64,000 nt of DNA from Sphingobacterium humi (GTDB taxonomy: Bacteria; Bacteroidota; Bacteroidia; Sphingobacteriales; Sphingobacteriaceae). Position 1 is the first letter of the stretch. Every line of letters starts with the position of its first letter. The position numbers and the translations under genes were made by a program. Positions 33,268 to 42,957 of this stretch are shown one piece after another. The notes under the pieces were generated by a model, which saw nothing but the letters and a program-made list of their open reading frames with translations, did no database searches and was not told the origin of the DNA. The DNA lies in the NCBI RefSeq assembly GCF_009768885.1, contig NZ_WSQA01000014.1:62001-126000 (forward strand), written 5' to 3'.

Positions 33268-33792
33268 ATGTCAAAAACATTTACAAGTATAGATTTCGAA
33301 TTGGCCACTGCCGCATATAGCAGTGTTTGTGCTGTAGGCATCGTAAATGTTGTCGATGGAATAATTAGCAATGAATTTTATAGTTTAGTAAGACCACCAG
33401 ATAATAAATATATGTGGCAAACCTCAAGGGTGCACGGCATTAAGCCGAAGCATACCGAGTCCGCGCCTTCCTTTGTCGATTTATTCCCGCAGATCAATGC
33501 CCTTTTAGCAGAACAGCATATGGTGGCGCATGATGAACTCTTAGACCGTTCGGTGCTGAAGGAAACCATGAAATTCTACAACCTTCCTTATGGCGATTTA
33601 AAACTGCCGCAGATGTGGGATTGTACAAGTAAAATATATCGTGCACTAGGCTTTCAGCGCACCAAGCTGAGTATCTGTTGTGAGATTATGGGCGTATCCC
33701 TGCAACATCACGATGCCTTATCGGATGCCCGGGCAACTGCAGAGTTGTATTTAAAGGTAGATGAAGTAAAAAGTAATTTAAAAATCGGTTAA
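33268..33792 (+). CDS. DEDDh 3'-5' exonuclease (DnaQ-like)
   Basis: A 174-residue exonuclease of the DnaQ fold. Exo I is FTSIDFELATAAYSSV (Asp and Glu ligands), Exo II lies around MVAHDELLDRSVLKE, and Exo III is HHDALSDARATAELYL with the catalytic His and last Asp. The motif SRVHGIKPKHTESAP is typical of the stand-alone exonucleases. The ATG at 33268 is used. Its position between rarA and manC suggests a DNA repair role with rarA; the manC start follows two bases after its stop. Confidence 0.88.
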   Translation: MSKTFTSIDFELATAAYSSVCAVGIVNVVDGIISNEFYSLVRPPDNKYMWQTSRVHGIKPKHTESAPSFVDLFPQINALLAEQHMVAHDELLDRSVLKETMKFYNLPYGDLKLPQMWDCTSKIYRALGFQRTKLSICCEIMGVSLQHHDALSDARATAELYLKVDEVKSNLKIG

Positions 33793-33794
33793 TC

Positions 33795-34784
33795 ATGAGT
33801 AAAATAATAAATGTGGTTTTGTCAGGAGGTGTAGGTTCAAGATTATGGCCTTTATCGAGAAGGGCCAAGCCTAAACAATACCTGCCGATTTTCGAAGGTA
33901 AAACCTTATTTGAATTAACCGTAGAGCGCAATCAACCCTTGGTGTCTAAAGTGACCCTAGTGGGGTCGATTCAAAATAAAGACTTAGCAGAGCCTTATTT
34001 AAAAGGATTAAATAGTGATATTATCGCTGAAGCAGCACCTAGAAATACAGCAGCAGCTATTGCTTTCGCAGCATTTCATGCTGAACCAGACGATATTTTA
34101 ATCGTAACACCGTCCGATCACCTAATCGAAGGTGAAGCAAGCTATCAGGAGGCGATTAACCAGGGGATCGTTTTTGCTCAGGAAGGCTTTATCGCCACCT
34201 TTGGAATTGTTCCAACACGTCCGGAAACGGGATATGGCTATATTGAGCATGATGGCAATACGGTATTGGCATTTCGCGAGAAACCAAATCAGGAAACCGC
34301 GCGTGAGTTTTTGAAAAAAGGGAGCTTTCTCTGGAACTCGGGGATCTTCTGTTTTAAGGCTGGTGTTTTCCTGGAGGAGCTTATGCGTTTTGAACCGAAG
34401 CTTTATACGGCTGCCGAAAAAGCTTTTGAATTTGCGCATGATTTGGTACTGGATGAAGAACATTCCCTGCAGATCCCATCAAAGAGTATTGACTACGCCG
34501 TTCTCGAGCGTAGTGAGCTGATAAAGGTAGTTCCGGCACGCTTTCAATGGTCTGATATGGGGGCTTTTGACTCCTTGTTTGCTTATTTGAAGGAAAAAGG
34601 ATACCCCGTTGATGAAAATGGCAACATTGTTGTAGGTACGAATAAGCATACGGTTTTTGTAGGCCTTTCAAATTGCATGTTAATCAATACAGAGGATGCA
34701 GTTTTGGTCTTAGACAGAAATCGTGCGCAAGATGTAAAACAGGTATACGAATTATTAGAAAAAGAAAATTCTCCTTTAGTTTAG
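33795..34784 (+). CDS. manC: Mannose-1-phosphate guanylyltransferase
   Basis: A 329-residue cytosolic enzyme making GDP-mannose from mannose-1-phosphate and GTP. The nucleotidyl-transferase signature is VVLSGGVGSRLWPLSRRAKP, followed by KQYLPIF. TPSDHLIEG, FREKPNQETA and FLWNSGIFCF are the usual substrate-site blocks. It is the short form without the fused phosphomannose isomerase domain. It marks the start of sugar-nucleotide and polysaccharide genes and precedes the CpsB-type phosphatase by 122 bases. Confidence 0.92.
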   Translation: MSKIINVVLSGGVGSRLWPLSRRAKPKQYLPIFEGKTLFELTVERNQPLVSKVTLVGSIQNKDLAEPYLKGLNSDIIAEAAPRNTAAAIAFAAFHAEPDDILIVTPSDHLIEGEASYQEAINQGIVFAQEGFIATFGIVPTRPETGYGYIEHDGNTVLAFREKPNQETAREFLKKGSFLWNSGIFCFKAGVFLEELMRFEPKLYTAAEKAFEFAHDLVLDEEHSLQIPSKSIDYAVLERSELIKVVPARFQWSDMGAFDSLFAYLKEKGYPVDENGNIVVGTNKHTVFVGLSNCMLINTEDAVLVLDRNRAQDVKQVYELLEKENSPLV

Positions 34785-34906
34785 TTTTTTTTGCTGTAGC
34801 GTTTATTTTACAATTCACGTATTCTATTTACGGAAACTTAAAGTTAATTTAACAAAAGACTTAAGTTTGTACGCTTTTACATCCAATATAACAACACTGG
34901 AACGCT

Positions 34907-35698
34907 ATGGGATTTTGGAATAATTTATTCGGAGGAGACAAAAAGAAAGAAAGATCGTATCATAACAAATTGGCTTGGATGAGTTGGGATATCCATAATC
35001 ATCTCCTGCCAGGAATCGATGATGGATGTCAAGATACCAATCAATCATTAGAATTGATTGCAGGCCTAAAAGATTTAGGAATTCACCGCTCTATTTCAAC
35101 ACCACACATTATGCATGGAGTGCATGATAATACCCCTGAATCAATAAAGGGAGCATTTGCTCAGCTTCAAGCTGCACTAAAACAGGGGGATGTTGATTTT
35201 GAACTAAAATTCTCCGCTGAGTATATGATTGATGATCAGCTCGATCATTTGATTCAAGAAGATCAGCTTTGTAGCATGCCTAATAACTATGTGCTGATCG
35301 AGATGTCTTACCTTGCGGAATCAAAAGCATTGTTTAGCATTATCAAGAGTTTGCAGGAGAAGGGCTTTCAGCCAATATTAGCGCATCCTGAACGCTATAA
35401 TTACTACCACAACAATTTCAAGATTTTCGAAGATATTAAAAATGCAGGCTGTATGTTGCAACTAAACTTGCTTTCCATCAGTAAATATTATGGTGAACAT
35501 GTGAAAACAGCAGCATTAACATTGATTAGGGCAGGGATGTATGATTTTGTAGGCACCGATATGCACCATACTAGACACCTGGAAGCATTAAAAGGCTTGG
35601 TGACAAAATACGATGTTCGGGAGCTGTTAAAGGAATGTCCTATTCGCAATGCAACGATGTTCGAAAAAAATCATGACCATGAAAAAAAAATTGCCTAA
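34907..35698 (+). CDS. CpsB/YwqE-type PHP-domain tyrosine phosphatase
   Basis: A 263-residue metal-dependent phosphatase of the PHP fold that dephosphorylates tyrosine kinases controlling capsule assembly. Metal ligands are in WDIHNHLLPGIDDGCQD, ISTPHIMHG, LILAHPERY-like PILAHPERYNYY and VGTDMHHTRHLEAL. The first 25 residues are a basic leader (FGGDKKKERSYHNK), not a signal peptide. No partner Wzc kinase is in this window. It supports the view that the region controls capsule or exopolysaccharide. Confidence 0.88.
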   Translation: MGFWNNLFGGDKKKERSYHNKLAWMSWDIHNHLLPGIDDGCQDTNQSLELIAGLKDLGIHRSISTPHIMHGVHDNTPESIKGAFAQLQAALKQGDVDFELKFSAEYMIDDQLDHLIQEDQLCSMPNNYVLIEMSYLAESKALFSIIKSLQEKGFQPILAHPERYNYYHNNFKIFEDIKNAGCMLQLNLLSISKYYGEHVKTAALTLIRAGMYDFVGTDMHHTRHLEALKGLVTKYDVRELLKECPIRNATMFEKNHDHEKKIA

Positions 35699-35728
35699 GG
35701 ATTGTTAAATAGTTTGATGTAAATATTC

Positions 35729-36280
35729 ATGTTAAAGTATTATCAGTTCTTAAAAGATCATTCAAAGGATGCCCATATCAGTAGCGAGAAAGTTATTATT
35801 AACCAAATAAAATCAATAAAGGATAAAGAAGCTTATTTAATTTTTTTAAATAAGTTCCGAGCCTTCTTTGAATATGTGGAGAAGTCGACCGCAGATTATT
35901 TGGAATCTGAAGACCTAGGATGTTCTTTTGAAAAAAGTTCAGCGAATATAAAAGACGATATTTTAGCATTAGGGGGAAGTAGCTCCATTGAAATTTCTCA
36001 CCAATTCCCGAAAATAAATAATTCCTTAGAGGCTTTAATTGGCCAATATATATTACAAGGGTCTTCATTTGGCAAATCGCACATTGGTAAAATGCTACAG
36101 AAAACTGGTGTAATTTCCTCTTCTCATTATTTTAATGATCAGATAACGACGAACATGCAAAATTGGCCTAAATTTATTGAGTTTTTAGACAGTAAGATGG
36201 ACAATGGTAATCACTTAGTTGCAGTTGAATTTTCGAATAAAATGTTTTTATCACTCCAGAGATTATTTCAAGAAAATTAA
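35729..36280 (+). CDS. bphO: Biliverdin-producing heme oxygenase (BphO-like)
   Basis: A 183-residue all-helical protein resembling bacterial heme oxygenases. An N-terminal histidine region (LKDHSKDAHISSEKV), the FLNKFRAFFEYVEKS helix, and the distal-helix motif ALIGQYILQGSSFGKSHIGK, equivalent to the 'LYVLEGSxLGG' block, support this. It would cut heme to biliverdin, the chromophore of the bacteriophytochrome encoded tail to tail with it; the stop codons overlap by four bases. The similarity is moderate, so the function rests partly on context. Confidence 0.78.
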   Translation: MLKYYQFLKDHSKDAHISSEKVIINQIKSIKDKEAYLIFLNKFRAFFEYVEKSTADYLESEDLGCSFEKSSANIKDDILALGGSSSIEISHQFPKINNSLEALIGQYILQGSSFGKSHIGKMLQKTGVISSSHYFNDQITTNMQNWPKFIEFLDSKMDNGNHLVAVEFSNKMFLSLQRLFQEN

Positions 36281-38460
36281 ACGGGAAACAAAAGTTTAAC
36301 AACAGTGCCTTCGTTTAATTTACTCTTTATAGTAATATCTATCCCTAACTTATCTGTTATCCTTTTTACGATAGCCATTCCGACACCCGAGCCTTCAAAT
36401 GCTTGGGCATTTGACATACGCTTAAAAATTTCATAAATAGACTCTAGTTCCTGCTTATCTATACCGATGCCATTATCTTCGATAAGGTACAATACACCGT
36501 TATCAGTTTGGTGAGATTCGATTACTACCAATGATTGCTCGACGCTGGATGAATATTTTATGGCATTGGAAATTAAATTTAGAAATAACTGATACAGTAA
36601 AATTTTTTCACCTTGTACCGGTAATAGATTATTTATACGGACCTGGAGATTGTTTGACCCAAACCTGTGTCTATTAATTTCCACAATCTCTGGAATGAAA
36701 TCTTCAGGTTCAACAATCTCTTTTAAGTAATTGAAGCTACTGGCTTTAGAAAATTGATGGATTTTATCTAACATATTTAGAATGATATTTACGGATTCTA
36801 AAATGTTTTTTGTCATCTTGCTTAATATTTCAGGTTTTAGATCCTGCCGATACTGAATAAATTCAGTGGATACTTTAATAGCAGATAATGGATTTTTTAG
36901 GTCATGGCTTATCGTATAGGCATATGTATCCAACGCATTGTTGGTTTCAATTAACTGTTTATTTAGCGATTCTATTTCGCTTGATTTTTGTAGCAAGGAT
37001 TCCCGAAGAATTTCTCTTATTCTATGTATAAAGTGGCGCTCCTTAGTATTCCAAATAGAGGAAGTGCCATGCACTATATTTTTCCATTTAGAAAAGGAAG
37101 TCCGAGGAGAAGGCTGAAGTATTCCATTTTCTTTTATATAGTTTTTTTCAGGTTTTCCAGCCCACACCTTTTCAAAAACAATTTCTCCTCTAAAAAAAAG
37201 GATATAAAAACCTGATTGACTATCAATTTCTACGAATGAGATTCCTGCGATTTTTTTGTCAAAAGCTTCGTATATTTCCGAATAGCTAGAAAGGGAATGT
37301 GTTATAAAAAGTCCTTCACTCGCCCATCCTTTTAATAGCTGTAGTTGCGACCGTAAAACTTCTTTTCCCGGATGCAATCCTTCCATATAAATAGTATTAT
37401 CATACACTATGGCCATGCCATCGGAGGCTAATAAGCGCATCAAAGTAGGGGCGAAAGATTTTAATTCCGGAAATATATACGGTTTTAGTAATATCTTTTC
37501 TTTTAACAGGAGCTCCAGCTTCTGAACTTCTTGTAAGTATTTTAATTTACTAGCGTCCTTTAATTGTTGGAATTTATTATTTGTAAAATTGATCGCTAAC
37601 AAGCAAAAATCCCGGATCTTCAAATCGATATGCATGGGTTCTTGATGCTGGCAGCAAACCAAGCCCCATAATTCGCCCTCAATGATAATCGAAAAGCTAA
37701 TACTAGAACGGAACCCTCCATTTTTTAGATATTGTAAGTGGATAGGGGAAAGCCTTCTTATAGATACTTCACTGAGGTCTATATCTTGGCTTTGGAGTCC
37801 TAAGATAGATGAGCCCTCACTGATACAGTCCACAACAAAACGGCAATGCTTAAAGCGATATAGAGCCCTTGCTTGCTGAGGAATGTCAAATTCTGGATAA
37901 TTAAGCCCTAAATAAGAATCTAATTCCGGCGATCTTAAAGTCTCAGCGATTACTTTGCCACTTTTGTCTTCATTGAATTGATAGACCATGACCCGATCTA
38001 CGTCCAATTGTTTAGATAGGATATTGGATAACAATGTCCAAGGGTCATTCTTGGCCGTTTGAATTTCTAGAATCTTTTGATTTAAAATGCGATTCAAATT
38101 GATGTTTTGGGGCATTCCTATTTCAAATTCCATGAATATACGGTCATCGGAAGCGTAAGCATTAAGGTAAAATTCGTTATTTCCGATTTTTAATATGTCA
38201 GAAAATTCCTGAAATTCAATTCTTCCATGTTCATGCTTCACCGGGCTTGGATCAAAACCATGGTATGTCAAATGGCGCTCAAAAAATTCTGAATAATGGA
38301 TTCCTATCAAATGATTAGGATCTATATTACCTATGAAATCTTCGATATTATCACTATAGGCTTCTAAATTTCCAGAACTGCTGAAAATTAGTAGAAATCC
38401 TATATTCTGAACTTTACCAAGAAAACCAATTTTTTCATCCTCACATTTTATCTCTTTCAT
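36277..38460 (-). CDS. bphP: Bacteriophytochrome histidine kinase
   Basis: A 727-residue red/far-red photoreceptor kinase. Domain order: PAS_2 (1-115), GAF (about 135-300), PHY (310-490), HisKA (about 505-575), HATPase. The presumed biliverdin cysteine is Cys6 (KCEDEKIGF). GAF hallmarks are YPEFDIPQQARALY and SPIHLQYLKNGG, plus VCCQHQEP. The PHY tongue motif is PRTSFSKWK. The kinase box is YTISHDLKNPLSAI, with DNGIGID and GSGVGMAIVKRI. The usual IQPHG reads VQNIG, losing its histidine. No response regulator is adjacent. Confidence 0.93.
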   Translation of the reverse strand: MKEIKCEDEKIGFLGKVQNIGFLLIFSSSGNLEAYSDNIEDFIGNIDPNHLIGIHYSEFFERHLTYHGFDPSPVKHEHGRIEFQEFSDILKIGNNEFYLNAYASDDRIFMEFEIGMPQNINLNRILNQKILEIQTAKNDPWTLLSNILSKQLDVDRVMVYQFNEDKSGKVIAETLRSPELDSYLGLNYPEFDIPQQARALYRFKHCRFVVDCISEGSSILGLQSQDIDLSEVSIRRLSPIHLQYLKNGGFRSSISFSIIIEGELWGLVCCQHQEPMHIDLKIRDFCLLAINFTNNKFQQLKDASKLKYLQEVQKLELLLKEKILLKPYIFPELKSFAPTLMRLLASDGMAIVYDNTIYMEGLHPGKEVLRSQLQLLKGWASEGLFITHSLSSYSEIYEAFDKKIAGISFVEIDSQSGFYILFFRGEIVFEKVWAGKPEKNYIKENGILQPSPRTSFSKWKNIVHGTSSIWNTKERHFIHRIREILRESLLQKSSEIESLNKQLIETNNALDTYAYTISHDLKNPLSAIKVSTEFIQYRQDLKPEILSKMTKNILESVNIILNMLDKIHQFSKASSFNYLKEIVEPEDFIPEIVEINRHRFGSNNLQVRINNLLPVQGEKILLYQLFLNLISNAIKYSSSVEQSLVVIESHQTDNGVLYLIEDNGIGIDKQELESIYEIFKRMSNAQAFEGSGVGMAIVKRITDKLGIDITIKSKLNEGTVVKLLFPV

Positions 38461-39137
38461 TGCTAACAGTTTAGAGAATTACTTTTCGGTCTAGGTAAGG
38501 GAAGACAAAAAACATTCTATAACATGCAAAATAAGAAGAAAATCTTGATTGCAAAGTTTAAATTTTCAGAACCGATTTAATTCAATTAACATGCGAATAA
38601 AAACAAGGACCAAAAAAATTATAATGTAAAAACAGTTAAATAAAAATTGTAGTTATAAACGACCTTCTTTTATTATTTCAGGAGGTAATAGCGGTTCATA
38701 GGAAATAATTACCTTATGAGAGTACTTATTCCTAAATATTCAAAAATTTTAAAAGGTCGGGTTCATTTTTTACAGGAAATACAATAAAATAAGATTGTTA
38801 TATTATTGTTGTTTTATAGCTTATAAATGTGTAACCATAATTGTGTTTAATAAATCGGTTAGGTCGAAAGTTGATTAATAAGTGACTTTTTATGTACAAA
38901 TTTGGCTGTAATTTGGAACGAGAAATAGATCACCAGCTATATTGTCTAAATTATCACAATTCGTTTTATATTGTGATTTTTTTACTTTAATTCAAGGATT
39001 TAGCTTGTTTTAATACTAAATAATTGTGGCACTTATAAATTTCGGTGGAAGATAAATCAAGTGTTCCTCCGATAGTTTAGTATGTTATTTTTATCTTTGA
39101 AATAGGTACTAATGGATTGAATTAATGTTATAATAAT

Positions 39138-39239
39138 ATGAAAGAGCAGCAGAATGTAATCAAGCTTGTTATTTCCTTGTTTTTAGGAATGATCACTTTT
39201 ATATTAGTTTGGGAATTTCTGGACTCCGTTGTTAAATAG
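39138..39239 (+). CDS. Possible 33-residue membrane peptide
   Basis: The frame reads MKEQQNVIKLVISLFLGMI, then TFILVWEFLDSVVK and a stop. It has a charged N-terminus, one helix of about 19 hydrophobic residues and a short polar tail, as in small membrane proteins. No homologue is recognised, and expression is unproven. Confidence 0.3.
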   Translation: MKEQQNVIKLVISLFLGMITFILVWEFLDSVVK

Positions 39240-39464
39240 GAAGACAACAACAGTTGGTTATTCCTCCAACAACAAACTCACCATTAAATGAATGTATTAA
39301 TGTTAATGGATCACTTTTCTAAATAATTTTAAGTAGGCTTGTTATTAATTTAGCTGTTCTGAACCATTTCTAGGATTGCCAATAAAAATAAAATACGTTC
39401 TATAATCTTTTTCGTTAGATTTTTTTTAAGCTTCACTAGAGGAATTGTTTTCAGTGAAAATGTT

Positions 39465-39488
39465 AATAAGCCTTTTGAAGGCTTTATT
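39465..39488. terminator. AT-rich hairpin before rfbB
   Basis: AAGCCTT-TTG-AAGGCTT forms a 7-bp stem, extended by AATA/TATT with one bulge and followed by TTTA. It may end a short upstream transcript or sit in the rfb leader. Confidence 0.35.
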
Positions 39489-39526
39489 TAAATTTCCAAT
39501 GACTTAAAAATTTGTATTTTTGACCT

Positions 39527-40579
39527 ATGAATCATTGTTTATTGATTACCGGAGGAGCTGGATTCATTGGGTCCCATGTAGTTCGGCATTTTGTCCTAAA
39601 TTATCCTAAGTACCAAATTATTAATCTTGATGCACTCACATATGCTGGAAATTTAGAGAACCTCGTTGATGTTCAAGACGCCCCAAATTACACTTTTATC
39701 AAAGGAGATATCACAGATCGATCTATTCTTCAAGAAATATTTTCTGCGTACAATCCCTCCGCCGTTATCCATTTAGCCGCTGAATCGCATGTGGATAGAT
39801 CGATAACAGATCCATTAGGCTTTGTTCATACCAATGTTCTAGGGACGGTTAATCTCCTAGAATCTGCTCGAGAGAATTGGAAAGAACATTTTCAGGGCAA
39901 ACTCTTCTATCATATATCAACTGATGAAGTCTTCGGGTCATTAGGAGCTCAAGGACTCTTTACCGAGGCTTCAAAATATGATCCCCACTCCCCGTATTCA
40001 GCTTCAAAAGCATCTTCTGATCATTTTGTTCGCGCCTATTCTGATACATATGGATTGCCGATTGTGATTAGTAATTGTTCTAATAATTACGGTCCAAATC
40101 ATTTCCCTGAAAAATTAATCCCATTATGTATTACGAATATTTTAGCGGGTAAATCTATACCAATTTATGGTGATGGTAAATATACTCGCGATTGGCTTTA
40201 CGTAAAGGATCATGCCAGGGCAATTGATTTAATTTTTCATCGTGGTAAAAGGGGTGAATCATATAATATAGGTGGTTTTAATGAGTGGCAGAATATAGAT
40301 CTGGTACGAGAGCTTTGTAAACAAATGGATGAGAAATTAGGCAAGAAGACCGGAACCTCAGCGAAATTGATCAATTTTGTTAAGGATAGGCCTGGTCACG
40401 ATCTTCGATATGCTATTGATGCTACTAAGCTGCATAAAGAGTTAGGCTGGAATCCTACCGTCACCTTTCAGCAGGGACTATCAGAAACTATTGATTGGTA
40501 TTTAACCAATCCAGAGTGGTTGTCACAAGTTACTTCAGGAGCTTATCAAAAATACTATAAGAACCATTACCAACAGTAG
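39527..40579 (+). CDS. rfbB: dTDP-glucose 4,6-dehydratase
   Basis: A 350-residue extended short-chain dehydrogenase, second step of dTDP-L-rhamnose synthesis. The NAD loop is LLITGGAGFIGSHVVRHF. HLAAESHVDRSI, STDEVFGSLG and the YSASKASSDHF catalytic Tyr-Lys pair are the family marks, with NNYGPNHFPEKLIPLCI and YGDGKYTRDWLYV. It opens a tight operon rfbB-rfbC-rfbD-rfbA (gaps 15, 3 and 28 bases). The order differs from the common rfbACDB of enterics. Confidence 0.96.
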   Translation: MNHCLLITGGAGFIGSHVVRHFVLNYPKYQIINLDALTYAGNLENLVDVQDAPNYTFIKGDITDRSILQEIFSAYNPSAVIHLAAESHVDRSITDPLGFVHTNVLGTVNLLESARENWKEHFQGKLFYHISTDEVFGSLGAQGLFTEASKYDPHSPYSASKASSDHFVRAYSDTYGLPIVISNCSNNYGPNHFPEKLIPLCITNILAGKSIPIYGDGKYTRDWLYVKDHARAIDLIFHRGKRGESYNIGGFNEWQNIDLVRELCKQMDEKLGKKTGTSAKLINFVKDRPGHDLRYAIDATKLHKELGWNPTVTFQQGLSETIDWYLTNPEWLSQVTSGAYQKYYKNHYQQ

Positions 40580-40594
40580 AGGGTTAAGATATCT

Positions 40595-41143
40595 ATGAAA
40601 TTAATAGAAACAGAATTAAAAGGTTGTTTTATAGTCGAACCTAAGGTATTTGGCGATAGTCGAGGCTATTTTTTTGAATCTTTTAATGAGAAGAAATTCC
40701 AAGCTGAAATTGGCCAATCCATTCACTTCATTCAGGATAACCAATCTTTTTCCAGTTATGGTGTCTTGCGTGGGCTTCATGCCCAGCGAGGGAATTCCGC
40801 GCAGGCTAAACTAGTTCGTGTGCTGCAAGGTGAAATCTTAGATGTGGCTGTGGACGTTCGGAAAGGATCAGCAAGCTTTGGAATGCATATTTCGGTCAAA
40901 CTCACCGCAGAAAACAAAAAGCAATTATTTGTGCCTAGAGGCTTTTTGCATGGGTTTGTGGTCTTATCGGAAACAGCTGAGGTCTTTTATAAATGCGATA
41001 ATGGCTATGACAAGGAAGCAGAAGTCGGCGCCAGATTTGATGATCCGGCATTTGGCATTGACTGGAAACTGCCAAAAGAGGCACTTATTATTTCGGAAAA
41101 AGATGAACTTCATCCTCCTTTTACCGCTGAAAACTGGTTCTAA
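40595..41143 (+). CDS. rfbC: dTDP-4-dehydrorhamnose 3,5-epimerase
   Basis: A 182-residue cupin-fold epimerase, third step of dTDP-L-rhamnose synthesis. Marks are FGDSRGYFFESFNEKKF, FIQDNQSFSSYGVLRGLHAQ with the catalytic histidine, VDVRKGSASFG, and FVPRGFLHGFVVLS, and the closing DPAFGIDW. The length is standard. Confidence 0.95.
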   Translation: MKLIETELKGCFIVEPKVFGDSRGYFFESFNEKKFQAEIGQSIHFIQDNQSFSSYGVLRGLHAQRGNSAQAKLVRVLQGEILDVAVDVRKGSASFGMHISVKLTAENKKQLFVPRGFLHGFVVLSETAEVFYKCDNGYDKEAEVGARFDDPAFGIDWKLPKEALIISEKDELHPPFTAENWF

Positions 41144-41146
41144 AAG

Positions 41147-42016
41147 ATGAATGGCAATAAACGCGTCGTAATAACAGGAGCAACAGGGCAACTCGGACAA
41201 GCTTTAAAAGAACGTGCTGAAGGCATCCCTGGTTTTGAGTTTATCTTTTTAGATCGGCAAGAACTTCCATTAGAAAACCTGGAGCAGGTGGTTCGCTCGT
41301 TAAAAAGCCTGCAGCCACATGTTTTGATAAATACAGCAGCCTATACCGCAGTAGATTTGGCTGAAGTAGAAATTGAGCTTGCCGAGCGTGTGAATCATTT
41401 GGCTGTCAGGGAAATGGCTGCCTATGCTGCGCAATACGATTGCAAATTTATGAGTATATCTACCGATTATGTCTTTGATGGCAGCTCTTCCTTTCCCTTA
41501 GATGAAAACCAACCTACTGCGCCAGTCAACGTTTATGGACGTAGTAAATTAAATGGTGAAAAGGCGGCTTTTGAAGTGAACGCTCAAAGTATAATTATTC
41601 GTACGTCGTGGGTCTATTCCCCTTTTGGGAAAAATTTTGTTAATACTATGTTGCAATTGATGCGCACAAAGGATGAAATATCGGTTGTAAGCGATCAGCA
41701 TGGGAGCCCCACAAATGCCTTTGATCTGGCAGACCTCTTGCTAAATATTATCGAAAAGGACCTGTGGATACCCGGTATTTATCATTATTCTAATGAAGGA
41801 GAAGCATCATGGTTTGATTTTGCTATAGCTATTAGGCAGTTAACACAACTCGACTGTAAGGTACTACCCGTTAATAGTGATGCCTTTCCGACCAAAGCAA
41901 AGCGGCCGAAAAACTCCTTGTTAGATAAATCAAAAATTAAGAGTACTTTTGATATCACAATCCCTCACTGGAAGGAAAGTCTAACAAAAATGTTAGAACA
42001 ATACCCAGAATTGTGA
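41147..42016 (+). CDS. rfbD: dTDP-4-dehydrorhamnose reductase
   Basis: A 289-residue short-chain reductase, last step to dTDP-L-rhamnose. The cofactor loop is [18 protein letters not shown], followed by [17 protein letters not shown] and [16 protein letters not shown]. The catalytic YxxxK is in [29 protein letters not shown] and the substrate region [12 protein letters not shown] are typical. It starts three bases after rfbC. Confidence 0.95.
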   Translation: MNGNKRVVITGATGQLGQALKERAEGIPGFEFIFLDRQELPLENLEQVVRSLKSLQPHVLINTAAYTAVDLAEVEIELAERVNHLAVREMAAYAAQYDCKFMSISTDYVFDGSSSFPLDENQPTAPVNVYGRSKLNGEKAAFEVNAQSIIIRTSWVYSPFGKNFVNTMLQLMRTKDEISVVSDQHGSPTNAFDLADLLLNIIEKDLWIPGIYHYSNEGEASWFDFAIAIRQLTQLDCKVLPVNSDAFPTKAKRPKNSLLDKSKIKSTFDITIPHWKESLTKMLEQYPEL

Positions 42017-42044
42017 GTGTCAGATTGACAATAGAAGCTATAAA

Positions 42045-42920
42045 ATGAAAGGAATAATTCTTGCTGGAGGCTCTGGAACTAGACTGCACCCATTAACACA
42101 GGTGGTGTCTAAACAATTGTTGCCTGTTTATGATAAGCCAATGATCTATTACCCGCTATCAGTTTTAATGATGGCCGGAATTCGGGAGATCTTGATTATT
42201 TCGACACCGCAAGACTTACCTAATTTTATTCGATTATTAGGAGATGGAGTGCAGCTGGGGATTAGGATAAGCTATGCTGAGCAGCCTCATCCTGATGGAT
42301 TAGCTCAGGCATTTATAATTGGAGAAGAATTTATTGAGGATGATGATGTATGCCTGATTCTTGGCGATAATATATTTTATGGTGCGGGACTACAAAGCCT
42401 TTTGATAGATGCTCGTAATATTGTAGAAAATGATAAAAAGGCTGTTATATTTGGTTATTATGTTGATGACCCTCAGCGTTACGGTGTTGCAGAATTCGAT
42501 CAATCTGGTAAGGTATTAAATATTGAAGAAAAACCGCATACGCCAAAATCGAATTACGCTGTTGTTGGATTATATTTTTATCCAAATTCGGTTATTAATA
42601 TCGCGCACCAAGTAATACCTTCAAAACGGGGTGAATTAGAAATTACTGAAGTGAATCAAGCGTATCTGGTAGAGGATAACCTTCATATGCAATTATTAGG
42701 TAGAGGCTTTGCTTGGCTTGATACGGGTACTCATGAGTCGCTCTCTGAAGCAACAGAGTTTATTAAGACTATTGAAAAAAGAACATCTTTAAAAGTTGGC
42801 TGCATCGAGGAGATCGCCTTTTCCAAAGGTTATGTAAAATCACAAGAGTTGATAAAAAGTATTGAAAATAAGAAATCTCCATATTATGACTACGTTAAAA
42901 AGATCATATCCCGAGCATAA
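42045..42920 (+). CDS. rfbA: Glucose-1-phosphate thymidylyltransferase
   Basis: A 291-residue enzyme making dTDP-glucose from glucose-1-phosphate and dTTP, first step of the rhamnose pathway. The signature is [16 protein letters not shown], then [58 protein letters not shown] and [10 protein letters not shown]. The length is standard. It closes the four-gene operon; the TPR regulator starts 37 bases later. Confidence 0.96.
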   Translation: MKGIILAGGSGTRLHPLTQVVSKQLLPVYDKPMIYYPLSVLMMAGIREILIISTPQDLPNFIRLLGDGVQLGIRISYAEQPHPDGLAQAFIIGEEFIEDDDVCLILGDNIFYGAGLQSLLIDARNIVENDKKAVIFGYYVDDPQRYGVAEFDQSGKVLNIEEKPHTPKSNYAVVGLYFYPNSVINIAHQVIPSKRGELEITEVNQAYLVEDNLHMQLLGRGFAWLDTGTHESLSEATEFIKTIEKRTSLKVGCIEEIAFSKGYVKSQELIKSIENKKSPYYDYVKKIISRA

Positions 42921-42957
42921 ATCCTAAATTTTTTGACTTATTGTGGTTTTTCATGTT

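Larger units (their letters stand above)
38461..39526. other. Long AT-rich intergenic region before the rhamnose genes
   Basis: About 1.07 kb with no conserved gene. It probably contains the promoters of bphP (minus) and of the rfb operon (plus). I see a possible 33-codon membrane peptide (39138) and a hairpin (39465). No family RNA motif was recognised. The size is unusual beside the tight spacing of the genes that follow. Confidence 0.5.

Noticed and set aside
39515-39522. TATTTTTG as the -7 element of rfbB
   Set aside because: It lies only five bases before the ATG and no -33 box is at the right distance.
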